From Taenia hydatigena (Eukaryota > Platyhelminthes > Cestoda > Cyclophyllidea > Taeniidae), in NCBI GenBank assembly GCA_036345935.2, contig JADWOT020000010.1, forward strand, positions 3,526,182-3,590,181: 64,000 bases of DNA, written 5' to 3'. A program made the translations under genes and the position numbers. The notes beneath the pieces were generated by a model. The model had not been told where the DNA came from, ran no database searches, and was given only the letters and a program-made list of their open reading frames with translations. Positions 11,762 through 23,539 of this stretch are shown in pieces (position 1 is the stretch's first letter; the number at the start of each line of letters is the position of its first letter).

Positions 11762-12250
11762 TTACTTGAAATTCTTTTCTCTCTGCTTCTCGATTAGCTT
11801 GTGTAAGGGACTAGCGATCTTGGCGGAGCCTTTGACGAAAAGCCTATAGTAGCTTGCCAAACCAAGGAACGTCTCCTCATTTACATTTATCTTTCTCTCT
11901 TTTGCTGAGAGATGTTTTGCAGAGTGTGGACCAGTACGAAACTTGGTGCGGAGATCTGAGAACGCTTGGGGATCTACTAATGACTTGGCTGCACCTGAGT
12001 CAAGGCGAAAACTGCAGGGACGTCCCTCTGGCTTGCAAGAAGCTCGCATACGTGGGTGGGAACCATGAGGGAGTAAGCAGGATAAGGAATAGTGCGACTC
12101 ACTTGCTTTGGAGATACAGCGCGGCGGAGTCCAACGTGGACGTGTGGAATTCGGTCGGCGGTTAGACATATGGGACGGCGAAGTCAGAAGAAGTTCCTGA
12201 CGCTTCCTGGTTGCTGCATCGACCAACTGGCTGAGATCGCTGGTCTTCAT
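11762..12250 (-). pseudogene. Gypsy protease joined to reverse-transcriptase thumb by deletion
   Basis: This 162-codon open frame contains a retropepsin-type active site, FRLDSGAAKSLVDPQAFSDL, at residues about 81-100. About 30 residues later it jumps to KINVNEETFLGLASYYRLFV and KGSAKIASPLHKLIEK, which belong to the end of the reverse-transcriptase domain and the connection to RNase H. The fingers and palm, including the YxDD catalytic motif, are missing, so roughly 600 bases were deleted in frame. The open frame is therefore an accident of deletion and not a functional gene. The first 60 residues are basic and poorly conserved; a gag zinc knuckle could not be found. Confidence 0.75.
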
Positions 12251-12420
12251 GGCCTGGAGCTTTGCTACGATGGGCAGATGTCAGACCCTAACTTTGAATT
12301 GAACAGCCACCCATCTATTCATTTTGCTAGGTAAGCAGCCTCTAAAGGCCTATTCGACGAGGATCTTCAGGACCCCTGCGTATTCCTCGTCCTTTTCAGC
12401 TGGATTTTGATCGCGGAGGA

Positions 12421-12700
12421 AGAACTCTCAAGCTATCGACTTCTCTCACTGATCGATAACGTGTTGAGCCAGTATCTCATAGCACTGGCCACGATCGGAG
12501 TCAGGTGTGACTCCGGCATCAATCGCAGTGGAGATAAGCCCTTGCGGGAGAGCATGTAGGATCAGCGAAATCCTCTGCCGCTGAGGTTACAAGTGGACAC
12601 TGAACCTCACAGTTTTCATTTAATCTCCGAAATTCATTCCTTCCTTGATATGGGGAAGGTCCGCCAATGCTGCCACCAGTGTAGAGGAATCCTCCTCTTC
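12421..12700 (-). pseudogene. Gypsy gag amino-terminal fragment, copy A
   Basis: The minus strand reads DQKEEEDSSTLVAALADLPH, then IKEGMNF, a stop, MKTVRFSVHL, another stop, then PQRQRISLILHALPQGLIS and PDSDRGQCYEILAQHV. The pattern of a short acidic lead, a PhF..G.NF..W motif and a helical Q..R...I...L region is that of gag capsid starts in Gypsy-type elements. Two in-frame stops break it; the copy at 54,116-54,385 is open over the same part. It begins about 110 bases downstream of the primer-binding site. Confidence 0.65.
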
Positions 12701-12800
12701 CTTCTGATCGACATATTTATTATGAGAGAGAGAGAGAGTATAGCGAGGCCTAATAAGAGAGTTTAGGACAATGAGTCACGCTTCTTGGAATCACCACACC

Positions 12801-12812
12801 ACTCCGCTACCA
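12801..12812 (-). other. Probable tRNA primer-binding site
   Basis: On the minus strand the sequence is TGGTAGCGGAGT, starting with the TGG that pairs with a tRNA CCA tail. It sits between LTR-like sequence ending AATTTGAACT and the gag start. The same word with GG at its end occurs at 9817-9830, and it is deleted in the 54.5 kb copy. Which tRNA it fits was not determined. Confidence 0.5.
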
Positions 12813-14880
12813 AGTTCAAATTGTTTCCCCGCCCCTGGCCTACAAGGCACACTTAAAGAATATAAGCATTACTATAGTCATCCTGTGGAGTGCTTCGATG
12901 AAAAATCAGCCCTGCTGTCAAAAGTTAAAATGCTACTCGTTAAATAGAAATAAAGCATTTAAGCAAATTTACCTAATTCTACATAGCCGAAATGTCTAGC
13001 CCAACGATAGACCTTAAATGCAACTTAGAACATGCTCTAACTTTGTCGGAGAACATAACTTGAGAATAGGAAGTAACCAATGCGACTCTCTTACACTAAT
13101 GATGATCTTATCAGCGAATTAAAGACATCGCGAGCTTCAAGAAGCCATAGTGCTGACACTGTCTCTTCTGTTTGCGTTTTCACTGTTCTCATATTCAGAC
13201 AGGCAAGAAAAGTGGGATACTGCACAATGTAACGGAATTGTACAATATGGTGAGGGAAAATTTTCAGAAAAACTAGGGATCAGAAAAAATTCAAATTTTA
13301 ATAAAATGGTGGTGTATTATTTATGACTTTATTTATTTAATCCTACTTGCCATATATGCACGAGACTTTCACCATGGTTACTGAGTCATGTCGATCTACC
13401 GCCTGCTTATCTGGCAGCCGTTGTGCAACGAGGCACAGCGTATGCACCTATTGATTCATCGATCGACAGGCGCGAATAACTCAGCAACGGAGCGCAGTCT
13501 GAGAGCAGACCATTGATTCTCAGCCACGCATCTGCCAATCTTTTTCAGCTGTGACTTATTTATGATTGTATGTGGTTGCCATTCCTCATTGCCTTGCTGC
13601 CACGAACTTCGACTTGAACTAGAGAAGTACATGGTAGAGCAAGGTAGTTTTAAGTGTTAGCAAAATTGTCTAATAAAAGATCTACAAAATTTACTTTAAT
13701 ATTAAATCTTTACGACTAACAGGGACACAGGAAAAGAGAACGTGAGGCTTAGATTCTGCTCAAGTATGCTGCTGTATTAAATGACTGTTAATGTTATGGA
13801 TTGAAGATGGCGCGCGCAGTTAAAAATATCTTCTGCCATGTGCTACCAGAAAGGAGCTTTGCTAGTCACTCTTAGCCATTTTCTACTGGAGTTTTAAATT
13901 CACTTCCACCATTCAATGAGCTCTAAAGGCATTAAATTTCCGAAAAAAGAAGTCGTTGAGCTGCTGGTGAAGACAAAAGCGGACCGACTGCATCACCATG
14001 CATCTTCATGGGTTCCTTGGTAATTTTGTTAGCCCATACAAATTATGAACTTTAAATGCGCATTGCAAGCATAAAACTCTTAGCGCTTATTTAAAGCACA
14101 TTAATTTTTTGAAGCGATTGATGGGCGAAACAAAATCACAGCGAATCGAAAGTGATTGGGTAAAAAATGATTATGCAAAGTGGAAATGCAAAAAAGGAAT
14201 AAAATGAGTGGGCGTGAGATCACCAATCGTCTTCCCTGTTGAGGAGCGATAGTTAATTACCCTTGAAAGTGCCATTTAAATGCAGCTTCTTATTGGTTAC
14301 ATCTACCTGCGAATGTGCAATCGCATGTCATTTGTGTATAAAGCATTTATATTTCCAAAAGCGGACCAGAAGGCATTAGCAAATGATTGCATCGGGATCA
14401 GTAGTCATGCAAGCAAAGCATTGCAGGTGAATTTGTTAGATTATATTCATTCACGTAGAACTCATTAGAGCGGCTTACCGGTAGTCACATTGACTTAGCT
14501 TTGGACTAGAAAGTCATTTTGTATTTCAAGTCGAGCATCTGTGAAAGCCAGCCATACCACGTTGAAAAGGACAATCCCGTGGGGACTACAACCCAGTGAG
14601 TGGCACAACATGGCGAAGATCGGGTAGAGTTTGTAATATCCACCTTCACCTTCGCCACAGGAGCAGTCTGAGTGACCGTACCAAAGGCGTGAGTTAGTCA
14701 TCCCCGATGAGTCGTTGGGCCTCCTAGATGGCATTCCAACGCATTTATATTAGTCATCGTTCCACATGGTGCAAACGAGGAAGCAACTTGGCACTGCAAG
14801 CTTTAGAAGCATTTCTGCTAGCGTAATCATAATTTGCTTTACATCTTCCCATTTATTATTACTGTAGAGTTATTTGAGGA

Positions 14881-16488
14881 CACTAAGTGTGCCTAAATCG
14901 AAATTGCCCTCCGCAAGTCTTACTGTTGCTATCCTTCTCAATATCGGGAAGAAGAAGCAGTGATGAGTAAAGCCATTGCTTCGTCACATTGTTTTGTACC
15001 ATAAGTCACAGACCACCTGTGAGGTCAAGGCAAACAGTACACCCAAAATGGTCAAAATTGAGATATCGCATTTTCAAAAGCTAGTATTTTGATTGCTAAG
15101 TCGGCAATAACGAAGCCTATCGAGTATAGGTGTGGGTTATAGATTGTACTCTTCCTGGGAAGGTGGCAGTGGAAGTTGCACCTTCGACGCGAGCCCGTTT
15201 CTGATCTATTTGAGAACGTACCGAGCCCCATTTGAGGCTCCAAAATGATGGCTGCATCCTTCACCGTAAGTTGAAATAAAAACAAGTAAGCAAACATTAG
15301 CTCTGCTACTGCTAGACTAACATCAGCAGCGGTCCCGGTAGCAACGTTTACGACCATTTCCATGTTGTCCTAGGATGTTTGCTCTAAGGGTTAGTTATTG
15401 CTAAACGTGTATCTCGTGTAAGTGAAAAGGAAGGAAAAACTTGCTATGTGTGTAAGAGTGGCATCTGCCACAGCCAACTGGGCGCAAGTCGGGGAGGTTA
15501 AAGAGAAGTTAAGAAAAGGGGAATCATGAATACAAGTGAGAGGCGTCGAAAGTGGAAGCTGGTTCGCTTCGCTCTACACAAATTGGTCCCATCCAATTTG
15601 GCGACCTCACTCCCACATCGCTTCTGTGATGGGATGAATAAACCCACAACGAGCTCTAGTAAGGATTCGTTTCAACAAATGCATGCCCATCCACGACTTC
15701 CCCAGACTTCATCCGTCTAGTAGAACTATGCTTCTAGGCGTCTTTAGAGCAGTCGCAACTCCGATCCTGGCCTTAGTTTTCACTTTCAGTTGCGTGGAAT
15801 GTACTCTATCAATTTACCAGCAAAGTGGTTAAGTGGTAACATGGCATATGTAGCTGTTATTATCGCTATCACAGGCAAAGGGTTTCCTTTTACTTCTATC
15901 ATACTGTTGCTTTGGCTTGCAGGTATTCTAACTCATCAAGAGTTATCTTGCCTCCTCTGAAAATGAGTCACCGAAACAGCATCCACACATTCGCTCACGG
16001 GGTATTCATCAAGAAACGCTTTATTTATTGGTCTTCACACTCCGAAAAAATAGCCGGATCAAAACGAATGCTACATTACATGGTAGTGACTCTTTTGTGG
16101 AATTGGCATCTGTAGTGGTGCTATTGTTGGCGCTGGTTTTTACTGCGTATTCGTTCAGCGCATTCTTGATTCGCGGAAAAGAAGAGCGTGATAAACGTCA
16201 TGATAAGGCGACGTTCAGACTGGGCCACATAGAACGAACCAATGTGCTAACATCACTCTGAGGTCAATCTGCTTCCCTTGCCCCCCCACGGATCATTATT
16301 TAAACCTCGGCATCACCATCATGCCTTGTACCTGCGCCGGCGATTGACGACAATGGTAGGCTGCAGTAGTCTCCACCTATGTCCCGTCATTTATTTACTT
16401 ATCTTTGTTCACCTCTGTTCATTCAACTTTCTATTCACACTTACGACTTTGACGTCGCTCATAACTGCATACCTTCTTTTCAATTTAG
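14881..16488. other. Unrecognised stretch with one 103-codon open frame
   Basis: The minus-strand frame at 15,052-15,363 is open for 103 codons, with a hydrophobic stretch at residues about 15-45. It has no motif I know and no second copy in the window. Plus-strand frames at 15,526, 15,912 and 16,278 are short. A pyrimidine-rich run ending TTTCAATTTAG at 16,488 could be a splice acceptor in front of the F-box sequence. I see nothing else. Confidence 0.3.
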
Positions 16489-17330
16489 GCTCAACGAAAT
16501 ACTACACAACGCGACATCACTAATCTACCACCTGAATTGCAATTGAGAATATGCAAATACCTTAGAGTGTGGGATTCGGCAAGTCTCGCCAAAAGTATCT
16601 GAGGCTGGAGGCGGATCCTGTCAACGAGGCCGTTCTGCACTCGTTTATTTCAGCATATTAACCCTTTTACCCGGATAGATAAGCACCTCTACCAGCTGCT
16701 CTTTCCCCAACCTTCGCCCAATTCCTTTCGATTTGCCCCTCAAGCCATCTTGCATTAGAAAGTGCCAGCAAAGTCCTACACCGACTTTCTATTTGCCCTT
16801 GTGCGTGACCGTGAGCACACAACTGTCAACTTTCGCATTGTGCCGGACATAGACGAAGAAGCGATATTAGGGTTGGATAGAACAATGCATAGCAAATCAT
16901 TGTTGATTAAATCTATGAAGAACAGTTCTATGAACAAGGTACCATTTCGGTTGCATCAGGCCTCTGTAAGCGGATATGTCTGTGTTTATGAATCTGTTCA
17001 TGGGCCACGCAACCATTATGTAGAAAACGTAGAGAACCGGCTTGCTAGTTGCGACTGCATCATCTATGTCGTGGAGGATTTCCCGTTCTCCAAGACTAAT
17101 CTAACAGCCACCATAGAGTCGCTTGCACCTCATCAACACTTAATTATTGCTGTCATTATCAATTCGATGCTGGATGAGTCAAGTAGGATGGAGTGTCTCG
17201 CCAATTTCCTCCAGAGCATTGGTGGCCTCGAAAGTTCCTCACTGACTGCCGTGACGAAGATTTGGCGACTATGTTGCATCAGACACCATGGATATTGATT
17301 CATCGGCAATTTTTTAGTTTAATTAAATAG
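16489..17330 (+). pseudogene. F-box protein gene resembling FBXO4, with two in-frame stops
   Basis: One plus-strand frame carries an F-box from 16,525: LPPELQLRICKYL, then SLAKSI, stop, GWRRILSTRPF. This matches the usual pattern LPxEL...I..YL...SL......W..... with the stop TGA (16,600-16,602) where F-boxes often have Arg, so a CGA to TGA change is likely. A TAG lies at 16,756-16,758. The same frame is then open for 178 codons (16,762-17,298). Its order SYTDFLFALV, SGYVCVYESV, CDCIIYVVEDF, LIIAVIINSM follows the small-GTPase-like domain of FBXO4 as I remember it (LHSLI, NILILYS, VDGFIYV, LLVLSC). The end IWRLC, then SDTMDID in the next frame, suggests a late frameshift near 17,275. F-box proteins link substrates to the SCF ubiquitin ligase; FBXO4 targets include TRF1. 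The F-box is fairly sure, the FBXO4 assignment less so. No introns interrupt the match, so a retrocopy is possible. Confidence 0.6.
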
Positions 17331-20300
17331 GGATGTTACGATGTGCTCTCCAAGAAACTTGGCAGTGGTAAAGGCACAAAGCATACACCAACCGGCAGCC
17401 CACATAAGCGAAGAAACCATTCATGTATTGACAACAGTGAAGTCTACTTGCGCTATTTTTGTTGTCATTCTTGATCTTGGTAGATAGCCTTGATTAGAAT
17501 GCATAGAGGAAGCTTTAGAATCGCCGTCAAGTGTGCCTGTTATACATCGTCTTGCTATTCTGCCATATCATGGGGATAAGACTGACAATAAGAGACTTAG
17601 GTGAGGCTGATGGGCAATTTTGGGCAAAGACGAATACGATATGGACTAAATAATTCAAAAGCGCCTGTACGAGGATTGAAAGAATTGAGCTGCAGGAGGT
17701 AGTGCTACTGTAGTACTTTGTTAGTTGGAACTGCCGGGTTCTGTCAAGGTCACAGAGGTGGCCGTACTGCCCTAGCTGCGTGGGTTGGCCTCCGGGCCAT
17801 GCCAGCAGCTCATTTCCCTCTGTCCGGTGAACATGTGTATTCTACCCTGCCACTTTGCCTTCTTTTGCCTTAAGGGAGCCTCGGGACGCTACAGCTACTG
17901 CAGAGCTAGGTTCGAGGTTCTTTTTATCAGGGAAAACATTAGGAATCACGGATATTGGCTCGCTGTCAAGAATGCGAGTGCATCTTCCTATTACGTAAAC
18001 CTCTAAAGCCTGCTCCTATGATCCGGTGTAAAAATTTGTTGTGGTCTGTTAGTAATATGTAAAGGCAATACCAAGCGTAGGCAAGCAAAACGTATTACGC
18101 TATTTCGGACAAAATCAAACACACCTACTGGTTCCCCTTCTAGTCCATCAGTCCGGACTAAAATTCTTCATCATTCGTGTATTTGATTTAGGAATGTATG
18201 TGAGCAGGTGATAAGCCGCCAAAATCGCTGTATGTGGGAATATGAGGTAAGGGGTGCACAATAAGCAGATTATAGAACCCATTCTGGTTTGTTTGCTTGT
18301 TTGACCTTGAATTTCTCTCCGTCGTGCGTTATATTCCTCTCTCAATGTGAACATACCTCCTTCGGCATACTCTTTGATTTTCACTAGGTTTATTGCCAAT
18401 GCACAAAACGCTTCAAATCAGTATTGTCCCTCTGTAATGAGTAAAGTGCGCATCATTGGTAATTGATACAGGTCGAGTTGCAGTTAAAAAATTTTTGCGT
18501 TGTCGTCATAACGAACACAGTTTAAGCTGCGCTTCGAGGGCTGCAGAATCCCATCATAAAGCATGGAAGTGCGACAGTCTCGGGATGCTAGATGCCTCTT
18601 TGTTACTGGAATCACCTTATTTAACAACTAATTTTATTTTAAGACATGTGATTAAGCGGTAACTGAGGTCCGAGTGTGCACCTCTAATTTGAAAAAGGAA
18701 CATCGCAAATCTTTGGACTGAATTCTTACTTAACGGTGCACAATGGGAAGTGTCTAATTAGCGCAGCACATATCGACAACACAACATAATAGCAACTTGG
18801 ATAAATCAAATTTAGGCGTGCATTGATTGTCAAAGGGAAACAAAACCAAAATAATAGGCATGAATGGCAATCTTTCCTTTGCAAGTGATGCTTGAGTTTT
18901 CGACAAAGGCTGCTGAGTAAGTCCCGATGGTATGCCACTTTGCCACTTTTAATGATCACTTTATGTGGATGTTCGGTTGACATGCGCAATGAATTTTTGT
19001 TTCGATCTATTCCTGCTTCTGCTCTAAATGATTCAGCTCATATCCCGCTCAATGAGCGACGACATTTTGGGTACTCATTTACTTTTCGTTGGTGTTACTT
19101 CCAGGAGATCATCGTGTAAATACATCTCCTGTGCCATGTTTTGACAGTCAAACTAAACTAAGAGTTCTAGAAGGCATTCATCATCTTTTGCTATGATTGC
19201 AATGACTGCCGGTGCCATGCCAACGTGCATCGTAGGAGAAGGCGCAGCCTGTTTGTTTTTGCGTGGGCTTACACTTAGCTTTCGCTGAGAAATAGCTAAG
19301 GTTGAATAGCTCTTACGATTAGCAAAAGCGTTGACGCCTTCTTAATACAAGTTGAAACCCCAAGCATAGCTGGGATAATGGTGTTAAAAAGTTGCGCGTA
19401 ATCCGCAACCCAGTTTATTTGCTGCCAAATTGTAAAAGTTCATTGTACCTTCCAAATACCAAAAGAAAAGGACGTTTTTAAAGCCTATGTGGATTATAAC
19501 CGCAAGTTGCATCAATGTCAAGAGAAACACTTTGCCGATACTTCTTAAATAACTAAGAATTTAAACGCTTATAGCGGGGTCCCAAGTTACAAAATAAGAG
19601 AATGCGTTTGAAGCATCAGTTTAGCGACTACATTTTATTTTGACTGCCGTAGGGGGGAATTTTCTTGGCAAGCAACAGGAGACTAAACATACTTTTATTG
19701 GATTTCCTCTACGCTCTGGTGTTTAGGGAGAGAGGACGAAATTGTGGCTGTTGATGCTAATTGAATACCGGCAGGGACTCAGTGCAGCACCTATGCTGTC
19801 CTTATGACGAGCATTTAATTGTGTTAAGGGCGTATAGAATTATACTCATGGGTGAGTCGCGTAATAAGCTCCAATTCAGGTGGTTACATAGGAATATCAG
19901 AACAGGAATATAGAAAGTGTCACCGAAACACCACAATGCATAATCAAGTGGAACGGAGAAGGTGTAGGGAAAGATAGAGACAGTTCTCATAGCCACTTAT
20001 GAAATTCCAGGTAGCAAAGTGCAAGCACTTGTTTTTCAGTTAACGTCTTTATTTGCAGATGACGTGATCTAATAGACATCGAAAAACTTATCAAAACATG
20101 GCGGCAAGTGTCAACAAACAAACAAGATCATTCTTTTATATAAATTGAACAAGGGAGAATCCATTTGTCTCCAAGTGTCTTCATCATGATTGAAGCAAAC
20201 TGGAATGTTATAAGCGCACACCGCTTTACACACACACCAGTTTTTAAATATTAACACTGATGACACAACAGCTGGCTGCGCGCTTTCAAGAAGAATCATT

Positions 20301-21000
20301 AGTGGAAATTAGGACACTTTCATAAGCAAACGGCCGACTCAGCAAAACAAATGAGACAAATGATTGCAAGGCAGCAAGATCTGTTCATAGTCTGTGTCAT
20401 GCGCTATAAATAATGTTCGGATTCTTAATTAATTTATCGAACAAAACTTATGATTTTCCTTAACTCTACCATCTTTGAATATGGTCTGTACTATTCTTCA
20501 GAAGTGAACATTTCTCCTAGTAAACTTAGAGGCAACCACCAATGTTGTCAAGCGGCCTGGGTTGTTGTGCTTGAAACGTGGTGGTTTTGCAAGCGCTAGA
20601 TTAGTCTTGAGTGGTTACATTGAGGATGTCCTCAGAGTTTTTTGAAAACCGAATGCAAATCCACCGATTTCGTGACGCGATCTTACAAAATGTGGTTAGT
20701 AGTCATTTTAAGGCGAGATCTAAATATATTCGACATTTCTTACCTTTTAACATTTTCAAGTACGTCAAATACGTGACTTTCTGTCTGAGCTGTCAATAGT
20801 GTCCAATAAGCTTCAGCCTCAAATATCCTTTGCCTAATTGTGAGTTTATTCAAAGTAAAAATTAGGGTTGAAGTTGCCTAATCGTGAGGCATAAATTGGA
20901 CTGCCAGATGATGGATGCGATACGCGAATTTGGGAGGAGATCCTTTCGAAAAGATTAATTACTATCAGAGGCACACGAGTTTTAAAGTGATGATCTTCGG
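17331..21000. other. No supportable gene
   Basis: Open frames are all under 90 codons. The frame at 17,785-18,006 ends with an exon-like stretch after a pyrimidine-rich AAG at about 17,875, and 18,892-19,119 reads a hydrophobic then polar peptide, but neither has a recognisable motif or a second copy. No repeat-family block and no RNA gene was seen. Confidence 0.35.
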
Positions 21001-21006
21001 GATGAA

Positions 21007-22622
21007 ATGGAAAGCATGCGCTGCCTCTATCCGCGCCGTCAGGAGGACTGCGCTTTAATGAGCTCCACCATTGAAAATAGCAGCTATAGTGAGGTAAATC
21101 TCAAGCGGTTAGAGGCTATACGGAAAAGCGATTGCATGAGGTGTTTACCGAACCATGTTGCGCTAAAAGAACAAGTACTGCCCTTTTATCGGTTGCTCAC
21201 TATTACACATGGCTTTTGCACGCATCAGGACGTCAAATGCCGCTTCTTGACATGGTGTCCGCAAAAAGTGTAACTGCACATGCGTAATGAAAATTGTCTG
21301 GCTACATTATTTAGGGCTGAAACATATTCTTATTTGTACCACATATTCTAATGGCGGGTGGTAATCAAAACGCTGGCTACGTCTTGGTGCATTTTGGCTA
21401 CAAGCGAATGAAAACAACAATGTTTCTCATGCATGCATGCCTGACTGACCAAAGAACCACATAATTGACTAGCACAAAGCATTTGCAAGCAAAGGGGATT
21501 ATTGTAGCAGCTCACATGGAAATGGTGAAAATGACACATGGTTTTTGTGCAATCACAAGTTAAGAAAAGAAATCTTTGTTATGGCACATGCGCGGTACCA
21601 CCAAAACCCAATCTCGTTTGTTACAGCGAGCATTGCAAGTTGAATGGTTGGTGCTAATGCACTCGATGGCTTTGAGTCCCGGCTATTGACGGGTTTAGGG
21701 GTCCTAAAATGTAATCACGAGGAAACTCTAAAAGCAGGAAAGGAAAAGAGAAAAAGAAGGATACGAAATAGGGGCATGTGTTTGAGCACAATTCCAAAGA
21801 AACATTAGGGACACATAACGCTACCTGCAAGACCTAAATACTGGAAAAGTGAAGAAAGAGGCAACGTCGTTCAGCCTTAACTTTCCAATGGCTCTCATTT
21901 TAGCAACGTGACACCGCTTCAGCACCCGCTCCTTAATTGTAGCTTTTTCACCTACTGAATGCCATTTCTCGAACGTACGCGTTTAAGCTTATCTTTTTCT
22001 CCAGTCATCTGACTCGGCTAAAAAACAATGCATTTTTGAGGATTCGTCTTGAGAGCACTAATAAATGTGGCCACATATAGATGAAAGGAGACGCAATTCA
22101 CTGCGCACACATTCAAAGGAACCAAAAGCACCAGATTCTTTGTTTGTCTTCTTTCTGTGCATGCTTATGCCTTAGAATCCTGGTTTGCAAGACATCTATA
22201 ATAAAGCACCCGTTACTGCAGAAGGAAAAAGTGGGTAGCGACTGTCGGAATTGACGTCCAGCATGTCTACGTGGTTACTTGTTTTTCCCATTGCTTTGCC
22301 ATAGTTCTGGTGCCTGTAAAAGAGGGTTTCGTGGTCATCATCTATTTCTTTGATTACTTCTGCTTACAATAACGTTGTGACAATTGACAGAATTACCGTG
22401 GTCGCAATCAGTGTGCAGTCAACCGCTACAGTCGCGTCTTCATTGTTTCTCGTATCTGTAGCCACCAACTGTATTTACAGCCCAACTGATGGAATGAAAC
22501 CGGGAAAGCGGTACAATGGAAGGCGAAGAGAATGCCACGCGACTCCCAGCATCAAATCACTTATGTGTTCATTCATTTATTCTGATTCTTCAATTAACCT
22601 ATTATATGGCGTGACTGACAGT
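21007..22622 (+). repeat. Inverted segmental repeat, partner at 41,870-43,353
   Basis: The reverse complement of this segment is found at 41,870-43,353, for example GCATGCGCTGCC...CTATCCGCGCCGTCAGGAGG at the left end and CCGGGAAAGCGGTACAATGG near the right end. A stretch near 21,395-21,470 is extra in this copy. On opposite strands both copies keep a related open frame reading GMKPGKRYNGR..ECHA.PS.KSL (here 22,350-22,646, there 41,838-42,083). The frame is not otherwise recognised and may simply reflect the recent duplication. Confidence 0.85.
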
Positions 22623-22630
22623 AAAACCCA

Positions 22631-23215
22631 TTGCATGAAGACCTAAGAAGACTCGGGATTAATGCCAATGGAAACAGGTGTGTATCCCAATTTCCATTGG
22701 ACCGGCCCCGACTATCATTGATTGAACGAAGAGACGTTTGGGCACAGAACCATCATGCCGAATAAATAAAAATTAATTTTATTGAGCCAAAAGTCTAAAA
22801 TGGAGCCAATGGAGCCAAAATTATTTAAAAAATGCCTAAAAATGAAGGGGAATCAAATGGATTCGAATTGATTTACGATATCGTAATACATGAAACGCAT
22901 TTAAAAGCAAAAATTTCGCAAATGAAGAGAATGATATTTTGCGATACGGAATGTACAAAATGGAGTCGAGCGATTCTATTTTGATTTTTCAAAGGCAAAA
23001 TGCATAAAATGGAATCCTGAAGAATAAAGTGGATTCACTACGACGAAAACAGTAAATGGAGCTAATGCATGGAAAAATCATTTTTAATACGAAATGAAAG
23101 AATTTGAGCCTATTAGGACAAAATTGATTTTGTTATGTCAAAAAATAAAAATGGAAAAGTTAGAGTAGAAATGGATTTTGCAATAAAAATGCATGTAATC
23201 TAATTCATAACGTCG
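22631..23215 (+). repeat. Direct repeat including a block of the ~50-base family, partner at 38,553-40,170
   Basis: Bases 22,631-22,750 (GAAGACCTAAGAAGACTCGG and onward to ACCATCATG) match 38,553-38,675. The next part, 22,755-23,215, matches 39,700-40,170 position by position (TTGCGATACGGAATGTAC, AAATGGAATCCTGAAGAA, GAGCCTATTAGGACAAAATT). The partner has about 1 kb between the two halves. The right part consists of degenerate units related to ATGAAATGGAGCCGAAGGAG. The left end abuts the end of the inverted repeat 21,007-22,622. Confidence 0.85.
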
Positions 23216-23539
23216 TCTGTACTGACCATGGACAATCGCCTCTCCTTAAGCATGCTTTTGCACAATTATGAGCAATGCAGCAGCTCAGAAGGTGGCAATG
23301 TGGCGGCGTGACAGAGAGTCATTTTCAGACCTTAGTCCAGGACATTTCACATTTCACTTGGACCAAATCTGGATTCCTGGCCTCTATTAGTCTATATTTT
23401 TGTTACATTTACGGTAACCTGATCTCACTAAAAGTCTGCGAAGTCTTTGTGAACTTCGTGGGTCACAGTTTTGCTAAATTTATGTTGATCTGGACTTTAG
23501 CTAATCCGCAGTAAGAGACTGGTATTTTGGTCAATGGTA

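Larger units (their letters stand above)
9665..12870 (-). mobile_element. Degenerate Ty3/Gypsy-type LTR retrotransposon
   Basis: Read on the minus strand, the order is primer-binding site, gag, protease, reverse-transcriptase thumb, RNase H, integrase, then a pol carboxyl end and an LTR-like tail. This order (RNase H before integrase) is that of Ty3/Gypsy elements. All reading frames are broken by stops, shifts and internal deletions, so the element cannot move by itself. Sequence around the right-hand primer-binding site (12,690-12,870) recurs at the left end (9665-9895) and again at 54,380-54,560. The right edge of the LTR cannot be placed, because the flank continues into the 12.4-14.9 kb segmental repeat. 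Confidence 0.8.
12420..14880 (+). repeat. Segmental repeat copy A, partner at 54,116-59,037
   Basis: Beginning in gag and running beyond the element, this 2.5 kb matches 54,116-59,037 in the same orientation, with shared runs such as GAAATGTCTAGCCCA, TAATGATGATCTTATCAGCG, ACCAATCGTCTTCCCTGTTG and AAGCATTGCAGGTGAATTTG. Two large insertions are present only in the partner: about 713 bases at the point matching 14,203-14,208, and about 1.68 kb at the point matching 14,380. Copy A therefore looks like the shorter, possibly ancestral state. No gene was recognised between 12,900 and 14,880. A 79-codon minus frame at 14,495-14,734 is not preserved as an open frame in the partner. Confidence 0.85.

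Noticed and set aside
16595..16758. Intron that would remove both stops of the F-box gene
   Set aside because: A GT and an AG are present, but removal of 164 bases puts the two sides out of frame, and the removed part itself continues the F-box pattern.
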